A stretch of 13,936 nucleotides of DNA. Source: Thermoanaerobaculia bacterium (GTDB lineage Bacteria > Acidobacteriota > Thermoanaerobaculia > Multivoradales > UBA5704). Below, piece by piece: positions 1-7,216 of the stretch (within the stretch, counting starts at the first letter, position 1; each line of letters opens with the position of its first letter). The stretch covers positions 1 to 13,936 of the forward strand of contig JASLEW010000123.1 in the NCBI GenBank assembly GCA_030150965.1, written 5' to 3'. The notes below the pieces were generated by a model. That model did not search any database, was not told the DNA's origin, and saw only the letters and a list, made by a program, of their open reading frames with translations. A program made the position numbers and the translations under genes.

Positions 1-2
1 CC

Positions 3-3000
3 GAGGCGGCGAGCGAGCTGCTGGCGCTGCCCTGGGAGCTGCTGCATGACGGCACGGGGTGGCTGTTCCAGGGCGGCGAGCCGGTACGGGTGCGGCGGCG
101 GCTCCCCAACCGCCGGGCGCAGGCCGCCCGCCCCACCGCCCTGCCGCTGCGCATCCTGGTGGTGAGCCCGCGGCCGGAGCGGGACGACGGGGGCGCGCCG
201 ATCGGCTACTTCGATCACCGGGCGAGCGCGCGGCCGGTGGCCGAGGCGGTCGAGGAGCTGGGCGAGCTGGCGCGGCTCACCATCCTGCAGCCGCCGACCT
301 ACGGCGCCCTCGAAGCGGCGCTGGCCGCGGGCGACGGCGGCGAGCCCTTCGACGTCGTGCACTTCGACGGCCACGGCGTGTACCGGCGGCGCGAGGGGCT
401 GGGGGCGCTGTGCTTCGAGCGGCCGGAGGAGGCGCAGGACGGCGGCGGCCCGCTGGCCGTGCGGGTGGCCGACGTGGTGGACGCGGCGCGGCTCGGCGGC
501 CTGGTGAACCGGCACCGCATCCCTCTCGTGGTGCTCGACGCCTGCCAGACGGCGGTGGCCGGGAAGGACCCCACCGGGTCGGTGGCGGCGCGGCTGCTGG
601 CCGCCGGGGTCACCTCGGTGGTGGCGATGAGCCGCAGCGTGCTGGTCGAGACCGCGCGGCGGTTCGTGGCGGCGTTCTACGGCGAGCTGGCGCGCGGCGC
701 GCGGGTGGGGCGGGCGATGCTCGCCGGCCAGCAGGCGCTCTTTGCCGACCCGCGGCGCGGCCGGGTGCTGGGGGCCGGCGAGCTGCAGCTCCAGGACTGG
801 TTCGTGCCGGTGCTCTACCAGGAGGAGCAGGACCCGCGGCTGATCACCCGGCTGCCGGCGGCGGAGGTGCGGCGGCTGGAGGCGCGGCGGCGGCAGGTGC
901 GCCTGGGCGAGCTGCCGGAAGGGCCGGCGCACGGCTTCCAGGGGCGAAGCCGCGAGCTCCTGGCGCTCGAGCGGCTGCTCCACCGCGAGCGCTGGGCGGT
1001 GGTGCGCGGCACCGGCGGCGAGGGCAAGACGACGCTCGCCGCCGAGCTGGCGCGGTGGCTCACCGGGACGGCGCGGTTCGAGCGCGCGGCGTTCGTCAGC
1101 CTGGAGCGCTGCCGCGAGCCGCGCGCGGTGCTCGATGCGCTGGGGCGCCAGCTGCTGGCCGCGGGCGCGAGGTACTCGGTGGCGGCGTTTGCCGATCTGG
1201 ACGAGGCGCTGCAGCCGGTCGAGCGGGCGCTGGCGGAGCAGGCGACGATCGTGCTGCTCGACAACTGCGAGAGCGTGCTGCCGGCGCGCGGCGCGGCGGA
1301 GGGGGACGCCGGGGCGCAGATCCTCGCGCTCTGCTGGCAGCTGCTCGACGCCGGCCCGGGCACGCGGTTGCTGCTCACCAGCCGCGAGGCGCTGCCGGCG
1401 CCGTTCGCCGGTGGCCGCCGGCAGATCGAGCTGGGGGCGCTGGCCGGGCAGGACGCCATCGAGCTGGTCAGCCGGGTGATGCAGGAGAACGGCTGGGCGC
1501 CGCCGGGGGACGCCGCCGCCGCGACCCCGAGGGAGGTCGAGGAGCTGGTCGAGGCGGTGCACTGCCACGCCCGCGCGCTGGTGCTCCTGGCGCCCGAGGT
1601 GGCGGGGCGCGGCGTGCGGGCGGCGGCCGGCGACCTGCAGGCGCTGATGGCGGAGCTGGAGCGGCGGCACCCCGGCGACCGCGAGAACTCGCTCTACGCC
1701 AGCGTCGAGCTGTCGCTGCGGCGGCTCGGCGGCGAGGCGCGGCGGCAGGTGCAGGCGCTGGCGGTCTGCCAGGGGGGCGTGCACCTCGGGGTGCTGGAGC
1801 AGCTCACCGGGCTGGAGCGGGAGGCGGCATTCAAGCTGACCAGAGAGCTGATCGCGGTAGGGCTGGGGGAGGACATGGGCGGCGGCCACCTGCGCCTGGA
1901 CCCCGGGCTGGCGCCTTACCTGCTGGGCGGGCTGGGGGGCGACGAGGCGGAGGCCCTGCGCTCCCGCTGGGCCGAGGCGATGAGCGAGCTGTGCTCGTAT
2001 CTTTACCAGGAGTTGTCCAAGGACACCCAGCTCGCCAGCCGGCTGACGCTGCTGGAGCTGCCCAACCTGCTCGGCATGCTGGACTGGCTGGAGGACAGGG
2101 TGGCGCCCGAGCGGGCGGTCAATTTGGCTCAAGAGGTGGAAAGCCTCGTGGTCACCCTTGGAAAGCCGCAGGCCCTGGCCCGCGCTACCCGGATCCGCGA
2201 GCGGGCGGCGCAGAAGCTGGGCGGCTGGAGCCACGCTGGGTATCTCGCCGCGAGCGCGGCCGTCGATCGTCTGTTGGATGCCGGCAACTTTCCCGCGGCT
2301 CTCGCCGCGTCTCAGGAGCTTCTCCAGCGGTGCGTGGACGCCGGGGAGGCAGCTTACCCGACGGCGCCTTACGCCCTGGCATCCGCTTACTGTCGGCTTG
2401 GGAGGGTGCTGCAACGGTCAGGGGCCGCGGAGGCAGGCCTCGAATCGCTCACAGAGGCGCAACACCGCTTCGAATTGCTGGCCCGAGCAGGCAATGCAGA
2501 GGCCAAGCGGATGGTGTCTGCAGCCATGACAGAGATCGGTAACTGCCTGCTTGCTCTGGGGCGTCCGGACGAGGCAGCGGCAGCCTATGAGCAGACGATC
2601 CGCCTCGATCAGCAAGGCAACCGGATGCGAGACGTTGCCGTCGACAAGCTGCAGTTGGGCAGTGTACGGCTTCGGCAGAAGCGGTTCCCTGAGGCGCTGA
2701 AGCTCTACGAGGAGGCCAAGGCAGCCTTCGTGGCCCTAGAAGAGCCCCTGGCTATTGCAACGGCCTGGCATCAGATAGGAATGACCCTCCAGGCTGCTGG
2801 TGACTTCGACCGCGCCGAGCACGCCTACCGCGAGTCGCTCGCGATCGAAGTGCGCGAGAATAACCTGCCCGGCCAGGCTGCCAGTCTCGTCCAGCTCGGC
2901 AATCTCTACTACCTGCTGAATCGCCTCGAGGAAGCAGCAACATTCTTCAAACGGGCAGCTGAGGCGAACTCGCAGCTCGGGGACGTCGTAATGGAAGGCA

Positions 3001-3500
3001 CCGCGCGCAGCAACCTCGGCATGATCCTGACCAGTCTTGGCAGACTGCAAGCGGCCCGAACGGAGCTCGAGCGCGCGGTGGCCTGCAAGAAGCCCTACGG
3101 CCACGCCGCCCAGCCCTGGAAGACCTGGGCTCTGCTAAGCGACCTCGAGCAGGCCGCCGGCGATGCCGCAGCCGTCCATGCCGCCCGCGATCGCGCCATC
3201 GCGGCCTACCTGGCCTACCGGCGGGCTGGCGGCGAGAGCGATACCAACCAGGCCCCGCTGTTCGCTCTCGTCGCACGGGCGGCACGCGACGGCTCGGCCC
3301 CCGTGGCGAGCCGGCAACTCGAAGCTCGTCTCGAGTCCGGCGATCCTCCGGCCTTCACGGCGCTCGTCCGCCAGCTCCAGGCGGTCCTCGCCGGCGACCG
3401 CGACCCGCAGCTGGCGGCAGATCCGGAGCTGGACTACCGCAACGCTGCCGAGATGCAGCTGCTGCTCGAATCGCTCGCCGCCAGGGACGCCGCCGGCTGA
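3..3500 (+). CDS. CHAT protease - STAND NTPase - TPR protein, 5' truncated
   Basis: The frame is open from the first bases of the window, so the N-terminus lies outside; 1165 residues are visible. Numbering from the first full codon, the fragment opens with the LALPWELLHD motif typical of CHAT domains. The likely catalytic dyad follows: His124 in HFDGHG and Cys181 in LDACQTA. Next come a STAND/NB-ARC-like P-loop (GTGGEGKTT, Lys342), a Walker B segment (IVLLDNCES, Asp420), a sensor-like LLLTSRE near 459 and a winged-helix-like stretch (LYASVELSLRRLGG). At least five TPRs occupy about residues 840-1035 (for example YRESLAIEVRENN and ALKLYEEAKAAF). Known for the family: CHAT is a caspase-like cysteine peptidase, STAND NTPases are signal-gated oligomerising switches, and TPRs bind ligands or partners. 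I infer a cytosolic, signal-activated protease, possibly in anti-phage or cell-death defence. No regulatory region is visible. Third-position GC falls after about 2110 and rises again near 3050, hinting at a mosaic C-terminal half. Confidence 0.9.
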   Translation, partial: EAASELLALPWELLHDGTGWLFQGGEPVRVRRRLPNRRAQAARPTALPLRILVVSPRPERDDGGAPIGYFDHRASARPVAEAVEELGELARLTILQPPTYGALEAALAAGDGGEPFDVVHFDGHGVYRRREGLGALCFERPEEAQDGGGPLAVRVADVVDAARLGGLVNRHRIPLVVLDACQTAVAGKDPTGSVAARLLAAGVTSVVAMSRSVLVETARRFVAAFYGELARGARVGRAMLAGQQALFADPRRGRVLGAGELQLQDWFVPVLYQEEQDPRLITRLPAAEVRRLEARRRQVRLGELPEGPAHGFQGRSRELLALERLLHRERWAVVRGTGGEGKTTLAAELARWLTGTARFERAAFVSLERCREPRAVLDALGRQLLAAGARYSVAAFADLDEALQPVERALAEQATIVLLDNCESVLPARGAAEGDAGAQILALCWQLLDAGPGTRLLLTSREALPAPFAGGRRQIELGALAGQDAIELVSRVMQENGWAPPGDAAAATPREVEELVEAVHCHARALVLLAPEVAGRGVRAAAGDLQALMAELERRHPGDRENSLYASVELSLRRLGGEARRQVQALAVCQGGVHLGVLEQLTGLEREAAFKLTRELIAVGLGEDMGGGHLRLDPGLAPYLLGGLGGDEAEALRSRWAEAMSELCSYLYQELSKDTQLASRLTLLELPNLLGMLDWLEDRVAPERAVNLAQEVESLVVTLGKPQALARATRIRERAAQKLGGWSHAGYLAASAAVDRLLDAGNFPAALAASQELLQRCVDAGEAAYPTAPYALASAYCRLGRVLQRSGAAEAGLESLTEAQHRFELLARAGNAEAKRMVSAAMTEIGNCLLALGRPDEAAAAYEQTIRLDQQGNRMRDVAVDKLQLGSVRLRQKRFPEALKLYEEAKAAFVALEEPLAIATAWHQIGMTLQAAGDFDRAEHAYRESLAIEVRENNLPGQAASLVQLGNLYYLLNRLEEAATFFKRAAEANSQLGDVVMEGTARSNLGMILTSLGRLQAARTELERAVACKKPYGHAAQPWKTWALLSDLEQAAGDAAAVHAARDRAIAAYLAYRRAGGESDTNQAPLFALVARAARDGSAPVASRQLEARLESGDPPAFTALVRQLQAVLAGDRDPQLAADPELDYRNAAEMQLLLESLAARDAAG

Positions 3501-3808
3501 ATGCGCGTCAAGGCTTGATCGTCGCTACGGATCTGAAGGCGGAGCCCGGCGTAGCCCTTGCCCTTGGCCGAGCGCACCGCGCTGTCCAGCATGGGGAGCG
3601 CGGTCACCAGCAGGATGTGCATGCGGCCGCGCGGCAGTCGGGGGTCGAGCGGCGCCGGGTCGGCGGCGGCGGCGAGGCGGCGCTCGATCGGGAACGCCTC
3701 CGCCGGCGGGACCTCGTGCGCGGCGGCGGCCTTGCCGTCGGCGCGGCGGAGCTGGAACCGCGGGGGGACGCCGCCTTCAGGGAGATGGCAGAGGCTCAGG
3801 ATGGGCAT
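3434..3808 (-). pseudogene. Truncated N-terminus of a CHAT-type protein
   Basis: This 124-codon frame begins 6 nt after the stop of the ParE-like toxin gene, with a GGGAG site upstream, so it looks like the third gene of that operon. Its first ~98 residues read like the N-terminal domain that precedes CHAT cores: a short beta-rich start (PPRFQLRRADGK, EVPPAEAFPIERRL) and then AKGKGYAGLRLQIRSDDQAL, which resembles the GLRLRIRSDDP stretch just before the LPWELL motif. After about 3510 it merely reads antisense through the last codons of the CHAT gene on the other strand. The CHAT core is therefore missing. The intact gene at the window start begins almost exactly at the residues that would come next. 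I infer a deletion or rearrangement that removed most of a second CHAT gene. It could instead be an unrelated small protein. Confidence 0.45.
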
Positions 3809-3814
3809 GGGGGC

Positions 3815-4114
3815 TCACTCCCACGGCTTCTGCTCCATCGCGGCGAGATCGCGGCTGCCGTGCACGATGGTGACGATCAGGATCTTCTCTCCCTCCGCGC
3901 GGTAGATGATCCGGTAGGGGCGGACGAGCAACTCCCGATGCCGGCCGTCTCCTTCGGGAGTGACGCGGCCCAGGTGCGCGAAGCTGGCGAGGGGCTCCGC
4001 CGCTGCGAGGAGGCGCTCGGCAAAGCGGCGGGCGTAGTGGGGGGAGTCGCGGGCGATGTAGTCGTGGATGGCCGCGAGGTCGGCCACCGCCACATCGGAC
4101 CAGACGAGCTTCAT
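3815..4114 (-). CDS. RelE/ParE-family toxin
   Basis: This 99-residue protein has the length and pattern of ParE-type toxins. It starts MKLVWSDVAVADLAAIHDYI, followed by a helical hairpin (RDSPHYARRFAERLLAAAEPL), then strands with the usual ELLVRPYRIIYRAEG core and an ending IVTIVHGSRDL. In this superfamily RelE members cleave mRNA on the ribosome and ParE members poison DNA gyrase; the sequence is closer to ParE, but the target cannot be settled by eye. The ATG lies 4 nt after the stop of the upstream antitoxin gene, with AGGG just before it, so the pair is probably co-transcribed and translationally coupled. No truncation is seen and the pair looks intact. Confidence 0.88.
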   Translation of the reverse strand: MKLVWSDVAVADLAAIHDYIARDSPHYARRFAERLLAAAEPLASFAHLGRVTPEGDGRHRELLVRPYRIIYRAEGEKILIVTIVHGSRDLAAMEQKPWE

Positions 4115-4118
4115 GCCC

Positions 4119-4307
4119 TCAGGCGGAGGCGAACCGCTTCCTGACCTCGTCGTGCGGGACGGTCCGGCCGCCGGCGATGGCGGCTTCGCCGGCGGCGATC
4201 TTCTGCCGGACGTAGATCTCGTACATCACCTCGTCCCAGGTTGCGCCGTCCGGCAGCTGGTCGGCGAGCCGGTGGACCTCTTCCTTGATCGAGCTCATGG
4301 ACGCCAT
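4119..4307 (-). CDS. Antitoxin partner of the ParE-like toxin
   Basis: This 62-residue protein (59 if it starts at the second ATG, 4298) precedes the toxin gene by 4 nt. The sequence IKEEVHRLADQLPDGATWDEV, then YEIYVRQKIAAGEAAIAGG, then VPHDEVRKRF, matches the small helical antitoxins usually found with RelE/ParE toxins. It is expected to bind and neutralise the toxin and to repress its own promoter. The frame stays open further upstream, but that part is Arg/Pro/Ser-rich and not protein-like, so a start at MASM or MSSI is chosen. Neither ATG has a good ribosome-binding site. A TACAAT box at 4306-4311 (minus strand) ends 7 nt before the second ATG, which would allow a leaderless mRNA starting at MSSIKEE. 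Confidence 0.8.
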   Translation of the reverse strand: MASMSSIKEEVHRLADQLPDGATWDEVMYEIYVRQKIAAGEAAIAGGRTVPHDEVRKRFASA

Positions 4308-4315
4308 TGTAATGG
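4304..4315 (-). promoter_or_regulatory. Palindrome and -10-like box at the antitoxin start
   Basis: CCATT-2-AATGG is an inverted repeat with 5-bp arms overlapping the first possible ATG of the antitoxin gene. On the minus strand it contains TACAAT, five of six matches to a -10 box, but no recognisable -35 lies 16-18 nt upstream. TA antitoxins commonly repress their own promoters by binding such palindromes, so this is a candidate autoregulatory operator. The arms are short and could arise by chance. Confidence 0.35.
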
Positions 4316-4345
4316 AGCCGGGGCAGACGTGGCTCCTGGGCAGGG

Positions 4346-4368
4346 CGCCGAGCCGCCCAGGCTCGGCG
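4346..4368 (-). terminator. 9-bp perfect hairpin between peptide and antitoxin genes
   Basis: CGCCGAGCC and GGCTCGGCG form a perfect 9-bp stem around a 5-nt loop. It lies about 40 nt after the stop of the small peptide gene and about 40 nt before the antitoxin start, both on the minus strand. There is no T-tract, so it is not a classical intrinsic terminator. It may slow or end transcription of the peptide gene or separate the two units. Confidence 0.4.
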
Positions 4369-4410
4369 ATCCGCCGATGTTGCGGCAGACCCTGCCGCGC
4401 CAGGCCGGGT

Positions 4411-4578
4411 CTATGTGCAGAGCTTGCAGACGGAGAGATGCGTCGGACAGGCGATGCTGGTGCAGGTGGTCCCCGGAGGGCCCGAGAGTCCGCCCACCAC
4501 CGGCAGGATCTCCTGCGATTCGAGCAGCCGCAGCGTCTCACGATGGAGCGCCACCCTGGATACCGTCGTCTTCTTCAT
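4411..4578 (-). CDS. Putative orphan class I lanthipeptide-like precursor peptide
   Basis: This 55-residue gene is preceded by an AGAGGA ribosome-binding site 7 nt before the ATG. Residues 1-30 look like a leader: a lysine-rich start (MKKTTVSRVALHRETLRLLE) and then SQEILPVVGG, ending in the double glycine used by peptidase-containing exporters. The LxRETLRxL pattern followed by GG is typical of class I lanthipeptide leaders in Acidobacteriota and Bacteroidota. The 25-residue core has four cysteines (39, 44, 51, 54) and many residues that could be dehydrated (Ser32, Thr37, Thr38, Thr40, Ser41, Thr46, Ser49, Thr55), the substrates for lanthionine rings. No LanB, LanC or transporter gene is visible, so modification would have to act in trans. 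The function of the product is unknown. It could be a non-modified double-glycine peptide instead. Confidence 0.65.
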   Translation of the reverse strand: MKKTTVSRVALHRETLRLLESQEILPVVGGLSGPPGTTCTSIACPTHLSVCKLCT

Positions 4579-4704
4579 CTTGGCATCCTCTGGACGGAGC
4601 CATGACCGGCCATCGGGATTGATTCCGGCTGCTCCATTCCAATAGGGAGAGTGCCGCGGCTGGCTGAAAGTGGCGTGGGCGCCGCTCGCGGCGCGCGACG
4701 AGCT

Positions 4705-4737
4705 ATGCTGCCTCGCCCAGCCCCATCCGCCGCGCCC
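4705..4737 (+). repeat. 33-bp direct repeat, left copy
   Basis: This matches 11911-11943 at 31 of 33 positions in the same orientation. On the minus strand it reads as a G-rich stretch followed by ATG and codons for MGLGEAA, then a TAG stop. The right copy continues as an open frame (MGLGEVAW). The two copies may be starts of related genes, or direct repeats left by an insertion or duplication. Confidence 0.6.
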
Positions 4738-4756
4738 GCTCGCCCGGCCGGCTGGG

Positions 4757-4984
4757 CTAGAGGCGTGCCGCCTCGAGCCCCGTCGTCCTCATGTGGTGCT
4801 GGCGGCGTCCGCTCCGCATATTTCTGGGGGTCGAGGCGGATACAGGGACCACCCTGAACGTGCCACCAGTCGAGGGTCCCGAGCAGAGCATTGAGCTCCT
4901 CCAGGCCGCAATCGAGCGGTTGCTGCGGAGCGGGGTGCCGAGGAGCGCGGCCAGGCGCGCCTCGATGCGGGCCACGAAACCGGT
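4757..4984 (-). pseudogene. Degenerate C-terminal coding fragment (frameshifted)
   Basis: Two minus-strand frames together give a plausible protein. ARIEARLAALLGTPLRSNR (about 4975-4911) shifts frame near 4909 into LEELNALLGTLDWWHV followed by QGGPCIRLDPQKYAERTPP (about 4909-4783). No start codon or intact frame spans it. Its helix-then-WWHV pattern would fit a C-terminal winged-helix-like region, and it lies downstream of the NTPase fragment at 5070-5370 on the same strand. The two may be parts of one decayed gene; that link is inference. The second frame stays open to a TGA that overlaps the ATG of the small peptide gene (ATGA). Confidence 0.35.
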
Positions 4985-5069
4985 TACGGTCCAGGCGCCT
5001 GCCGGCGCCGCCGCGGGGGGCGCGGGTGCGGCGTGGCCCGCGCGCGAGGAAAAGTTGCGATCCGGCGAT

Positions 5070-5370
5070 TTTTCTGGGCGGGCACGCGCACCGGCTGCAG
5101 GACGTTGAACAGCACCTGCAACCGACCGCTGCGGCTCAGGAACGCCGACTCGTCGAGACCGTCCACGATCACCACGACCGCCAGATCCGGATCGGCAAGC
5201 AGGTATTGCAGAGCGGGCCGGATGAGCAGGCGCAGCTCCCGCCGGTCCTCATCGGGAAGGCCATCTATCAGCCGTTCGTGATCGACGCACTGAGAGGGGC
5301 GAGGCCGCAGCACCCCGGCGTGATACGCTTTGTGCAAACGCTCCCGGACGGGATCTCTGAATGGCGAAAG
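5070..5370 (-). pseudogene. Remnant of a P-loop NTPase (Walker B region)
   Basis: In this frame about 100 residues look like part of a STAND- or KAP-like NTPase: FRDPVRERLHKAYHAG, then RLIDGLPDEDRRELRLLIRP, ALQYLLADPDL, a clear Walker B (AVVVIVDGLDES) at about 5148-5185, and LFNVLQPVRVP. No P-loop, start codon or C-terminal domain is joined to it, and the flanking sequence in the same frame is Pro/Arg/Ala-rich and not protein-like. I read it as an internal fragment of a dead gene. The antisense frame on the + strand is a shadow. Confidence 0.5.
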
Positions 5371-5503
5371 CAAGCCCGCAACGGCCGGCGAGCGGTATGC
5401 GCCGCCGCTCTCTCGGCAGAGCGCTCGCCGGTCAGGCCGGCCGGCGGCGCCACCACCGCCACCGGGGCGGCGGCCTGGGCAGGGCGCGGCGTGTTCTGAT
5501 GCC

Positions 5504-5508
5504 GGAGG
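5504..5508 (+). promoter_or_regulatory. Ribosome-binding site of the exported TPR protein
   Basis: GGAGG lies 4 nt before the ATG at 5513. It selects this start over in-frame upstream codons, because only from here does the protein begin with a signal-peptide-like sequence. Confidence 0.6.
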
Positions 5509-5512
5509 CGCC

Positions 5513-7216
5513 ATGAACGGAAAGCAGCGATGGGTTGGCTGGGGAGCGGCGGTCTGGGTGGCGTGCGGCATCGCCGCGGCGGCGGTGCCGGCGCCGCGGC
5601 GGCTGCTGCTCCAGGTGCGCGACCTGGCAGGGCAACCGCAGGCTGGCATTCAGCTCGCCTTCGGAGGGGTGAGGTCGCAGCCGACGGATGCGTCCGGCGC
5701 GGCCGAGCTGGAGCTGCCGGTGGGGCTCCAGGTTGGGCAGCCGATCACGGTGGTGCTGGCCGGTGGCGGCAAGGAGCCGGCGGAGTGGTTCCTGGTCGAC
5801 GACCAGGTGACGGTCACGGCGTATCCCGCAAGCCTGAAGCTGATGAAGCGGAGCGAGATGCGCGCGATCGGCGAAGCGGCGCTGCGCGCCGGGCGCAGCG
5901 TGGGCGGGAGCGACGGCGCGACGGCGGCGGACGAGCGGGAGGGGGTGCTGGTCGAGGAGGCGAAGCGCCGGGGCCTGAGCCGCGAGCAGTTGGAGAAGGC
6001 GATCAGCTCGTTTGCCAAGACCGGCAACGACGAGGACCTGGGGATCGCGGCGTTTCTGAACGGGCATTTCCCGCGTGCCGAGGAGCTGCTCGGCCGGGCG
6101 GCCGGGAAGGAGAAGGAGCATACGGCGGAGGTGCTGCGCTACCTCGGCGCCGCACAGTACGAGGACGGCAAGTACAGACAGGCGGCTGGCACCTTCCGCA
6201 CGGCGCTGGCACTGCGACCCGATGACAGCTTGCTGCTGGCGTGGCTCGGGCGGTCGCTCTGTCGGCTGGCGGAGTGGGCGGAGGCCGAGAAGGTGCTGCG
6301 GCGGGTGCTCAAGGAGGATGAGGAGCAACGGGGCAAGGACGGTCCTTATTTGAGCGCCGACCTTGAGAATCTCGCCCAGCTGCTTCAGGACGCCAGCCGC
6401 CTGGCCGAGGCCGAGCCGCTGCTGCGCCGCGCTCTCGCCATCGACGAGCACAGCTTCGGGCCCAATCACCCCAACGTCGCCGTCCGCCTCAACAACCTGG
6501 CCCTGCTGCTCCAGGCCACCAATCGCCTGGCTGAGGCGGAGCCGCTGCTGCGCCGCGCTCTCGCCATCGACGAGCACAGCTTCGGACCCGAGCACGCCGA
6601 GGCCGCTACCGGCCTCAACAACCTGGCACAGCTGCTCCAGGCCACCAACCGCCTGGCCGAGGCCGAGTCGCTGATGCGACGCGCTCTCGCCATCGACGAG
6701 CACAGCCTCGGACCCGATCATCCCAACGTCGCCACCGCACTCAACAACCTGGCCCAGCTGCTCACAGGCACCGATCACCTGGCCGAGGCCGAGCCGCTGC
6801 TGCGGCGCGCTCTCGCCATCGACGAGCGCAGCTTCGGACCCGATCATCCCAACGTCGCCAGAGACCGCAACAACCTGGCCCTGCTGCTCCAGGCCACCGA
6901 CCGCCTGGCCGAGGCCGAGCCGCTGATACGGCGCGCTCTTGCCATCGACGAGCACAGCTTCGGACCCGATCATCCCAACGTCGCCACCCGCCTCAACAAC
7001 CTGGCCATGCTGCTGCAGGCCACCGACCGCCTGGCCGAGGCCGAGCCGTTGATGCGGCGCAACGTCAGCATCCTCCTCGCGTTCGCCCGCACGCAGGGGC
7101 ATGAGCATCCGAATGCCGCGGCCGGCGTGGCCAACTACCGGGCGCTGCTCAAAGCGCTCGGCAGGTCGCCGGCGGAGATCGAGGCCACGATCGAGGCGCT
7201 GCGGGCTGGGAGGTGA
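5513..7216 (+). CDS. Exported tetratricopeptide-repeat protein with 42-residue tandem TPRs
   Basis: This 567-residue protein begins with a signal-peptide-like segment: a basic start (MNGKQRW), a hydrophobic stretch to about residue 25, and small residues near AAAVPA. Residues ~30-105 resemble an Ig-like or carboxypeptidase-regulatory-like beta domain (LLLQVRDLAGQPQAGIQLAF). A helical stretch and conventional TPRs follow at about 180-290 (YLGAAQYEDGKYRQAAGTF). Residues ~297-515 are kinesin-light-chain-type TPRs of exactly 42 residues (LAEAEPLLRRALAIDEHS, FGPDHPNVATRLNNLA). These arrays bind protein partners. It is probably periplasmic or envelope-bound; a lipoprotein is unlikely because there is no lipobox cysteine at the cleavage region. 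No enzymatic domain is seen. It is a single gene with remnants on both sides, so its partner is unknown. Confidence 0.9.
   Translation: MNGKQRWVGWGAAVWVACGIAAAAVPAPRRLLLQVRDLAGQPQAGIQLAFGGVRSQPTDASGAAELELPVGLQVGQPITVVLAGGGKEPAEWFLVDDQVTVTAYPASLKLMKRSEMRAIGEAALRAGRSVGGSDGATAADEREGVLVEEAKRRGLSREQLEKAISSFAKTGNDEDLGIAAFLNGHFPRAEELLGRAAGKEKEHTAEVLRYLGAAQYEDGKYRQAAGTFRTALALRPDDSLLLAWLGRSLCRLAEWAEAEKVLRRVLKEDEEQRGKDGPYLSADLENLAQLLQDASRLAEAEPLLRRALAIDEHSFGPNHPNVAVRLNNLALLLQATNRLAEAEPLLRRALAIDEHSFGPEHAEAATGLNNLAQLLQATNRLAEAESLMRRALAIDEHSLGPDHPNVATALNNLAQLLTGTDHLAEAEPLLRRALAIDERSFGPDHPNVARDRNNLALLLQATDRLAEAEPLIRRALAIDEHSFGPDHPNVATRLNNLAMLLQATDRLAEAEPLMRRNVSILLAFARTQGHEHPNAAAGVANYRALLKALGRSPAEIEATIEALRAGR
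6401..7058 (+). repeat. 126-bp in-frame tandem repeat encoding TPRs
   Basis: The CTGG(C)(C/T)GAGGC start of the unit recurs at 6401, 6527, 6653, 6779, 6905 and 7031, exactly 126 bp apart each time: five full units and one partial. The units are highly similar at DNA level, which suggests recent expansion or homogenisation by recombination. Confidence 0.95.

Noticed and set aside
59..2542. 827-codon open frame on the + strand overlapping the CHAT gene
   Set aside because: Its translation is Ala/Gly/Arg-rich with no motifs. It is the shadow of a GC-saturated gene in another frame.
3515..4144. 209-codon + strand frame across the toxin region
   Set aside because: Antisense to a well-supported ParE-like gene and not protein-like.
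4791..5108. 105-codon + strand frame at 4.8-5.1 kb
   Set aside because: Some helix-like sequence, but no ribosome-binding site or recognised motif. The minus strand gives better protein-like fragments.
6401..7058. CRISPR-like regular repeats
   Set aside because: Units are contiguous, 126 bp, in frame and encode TPRs, with no unique spacers.
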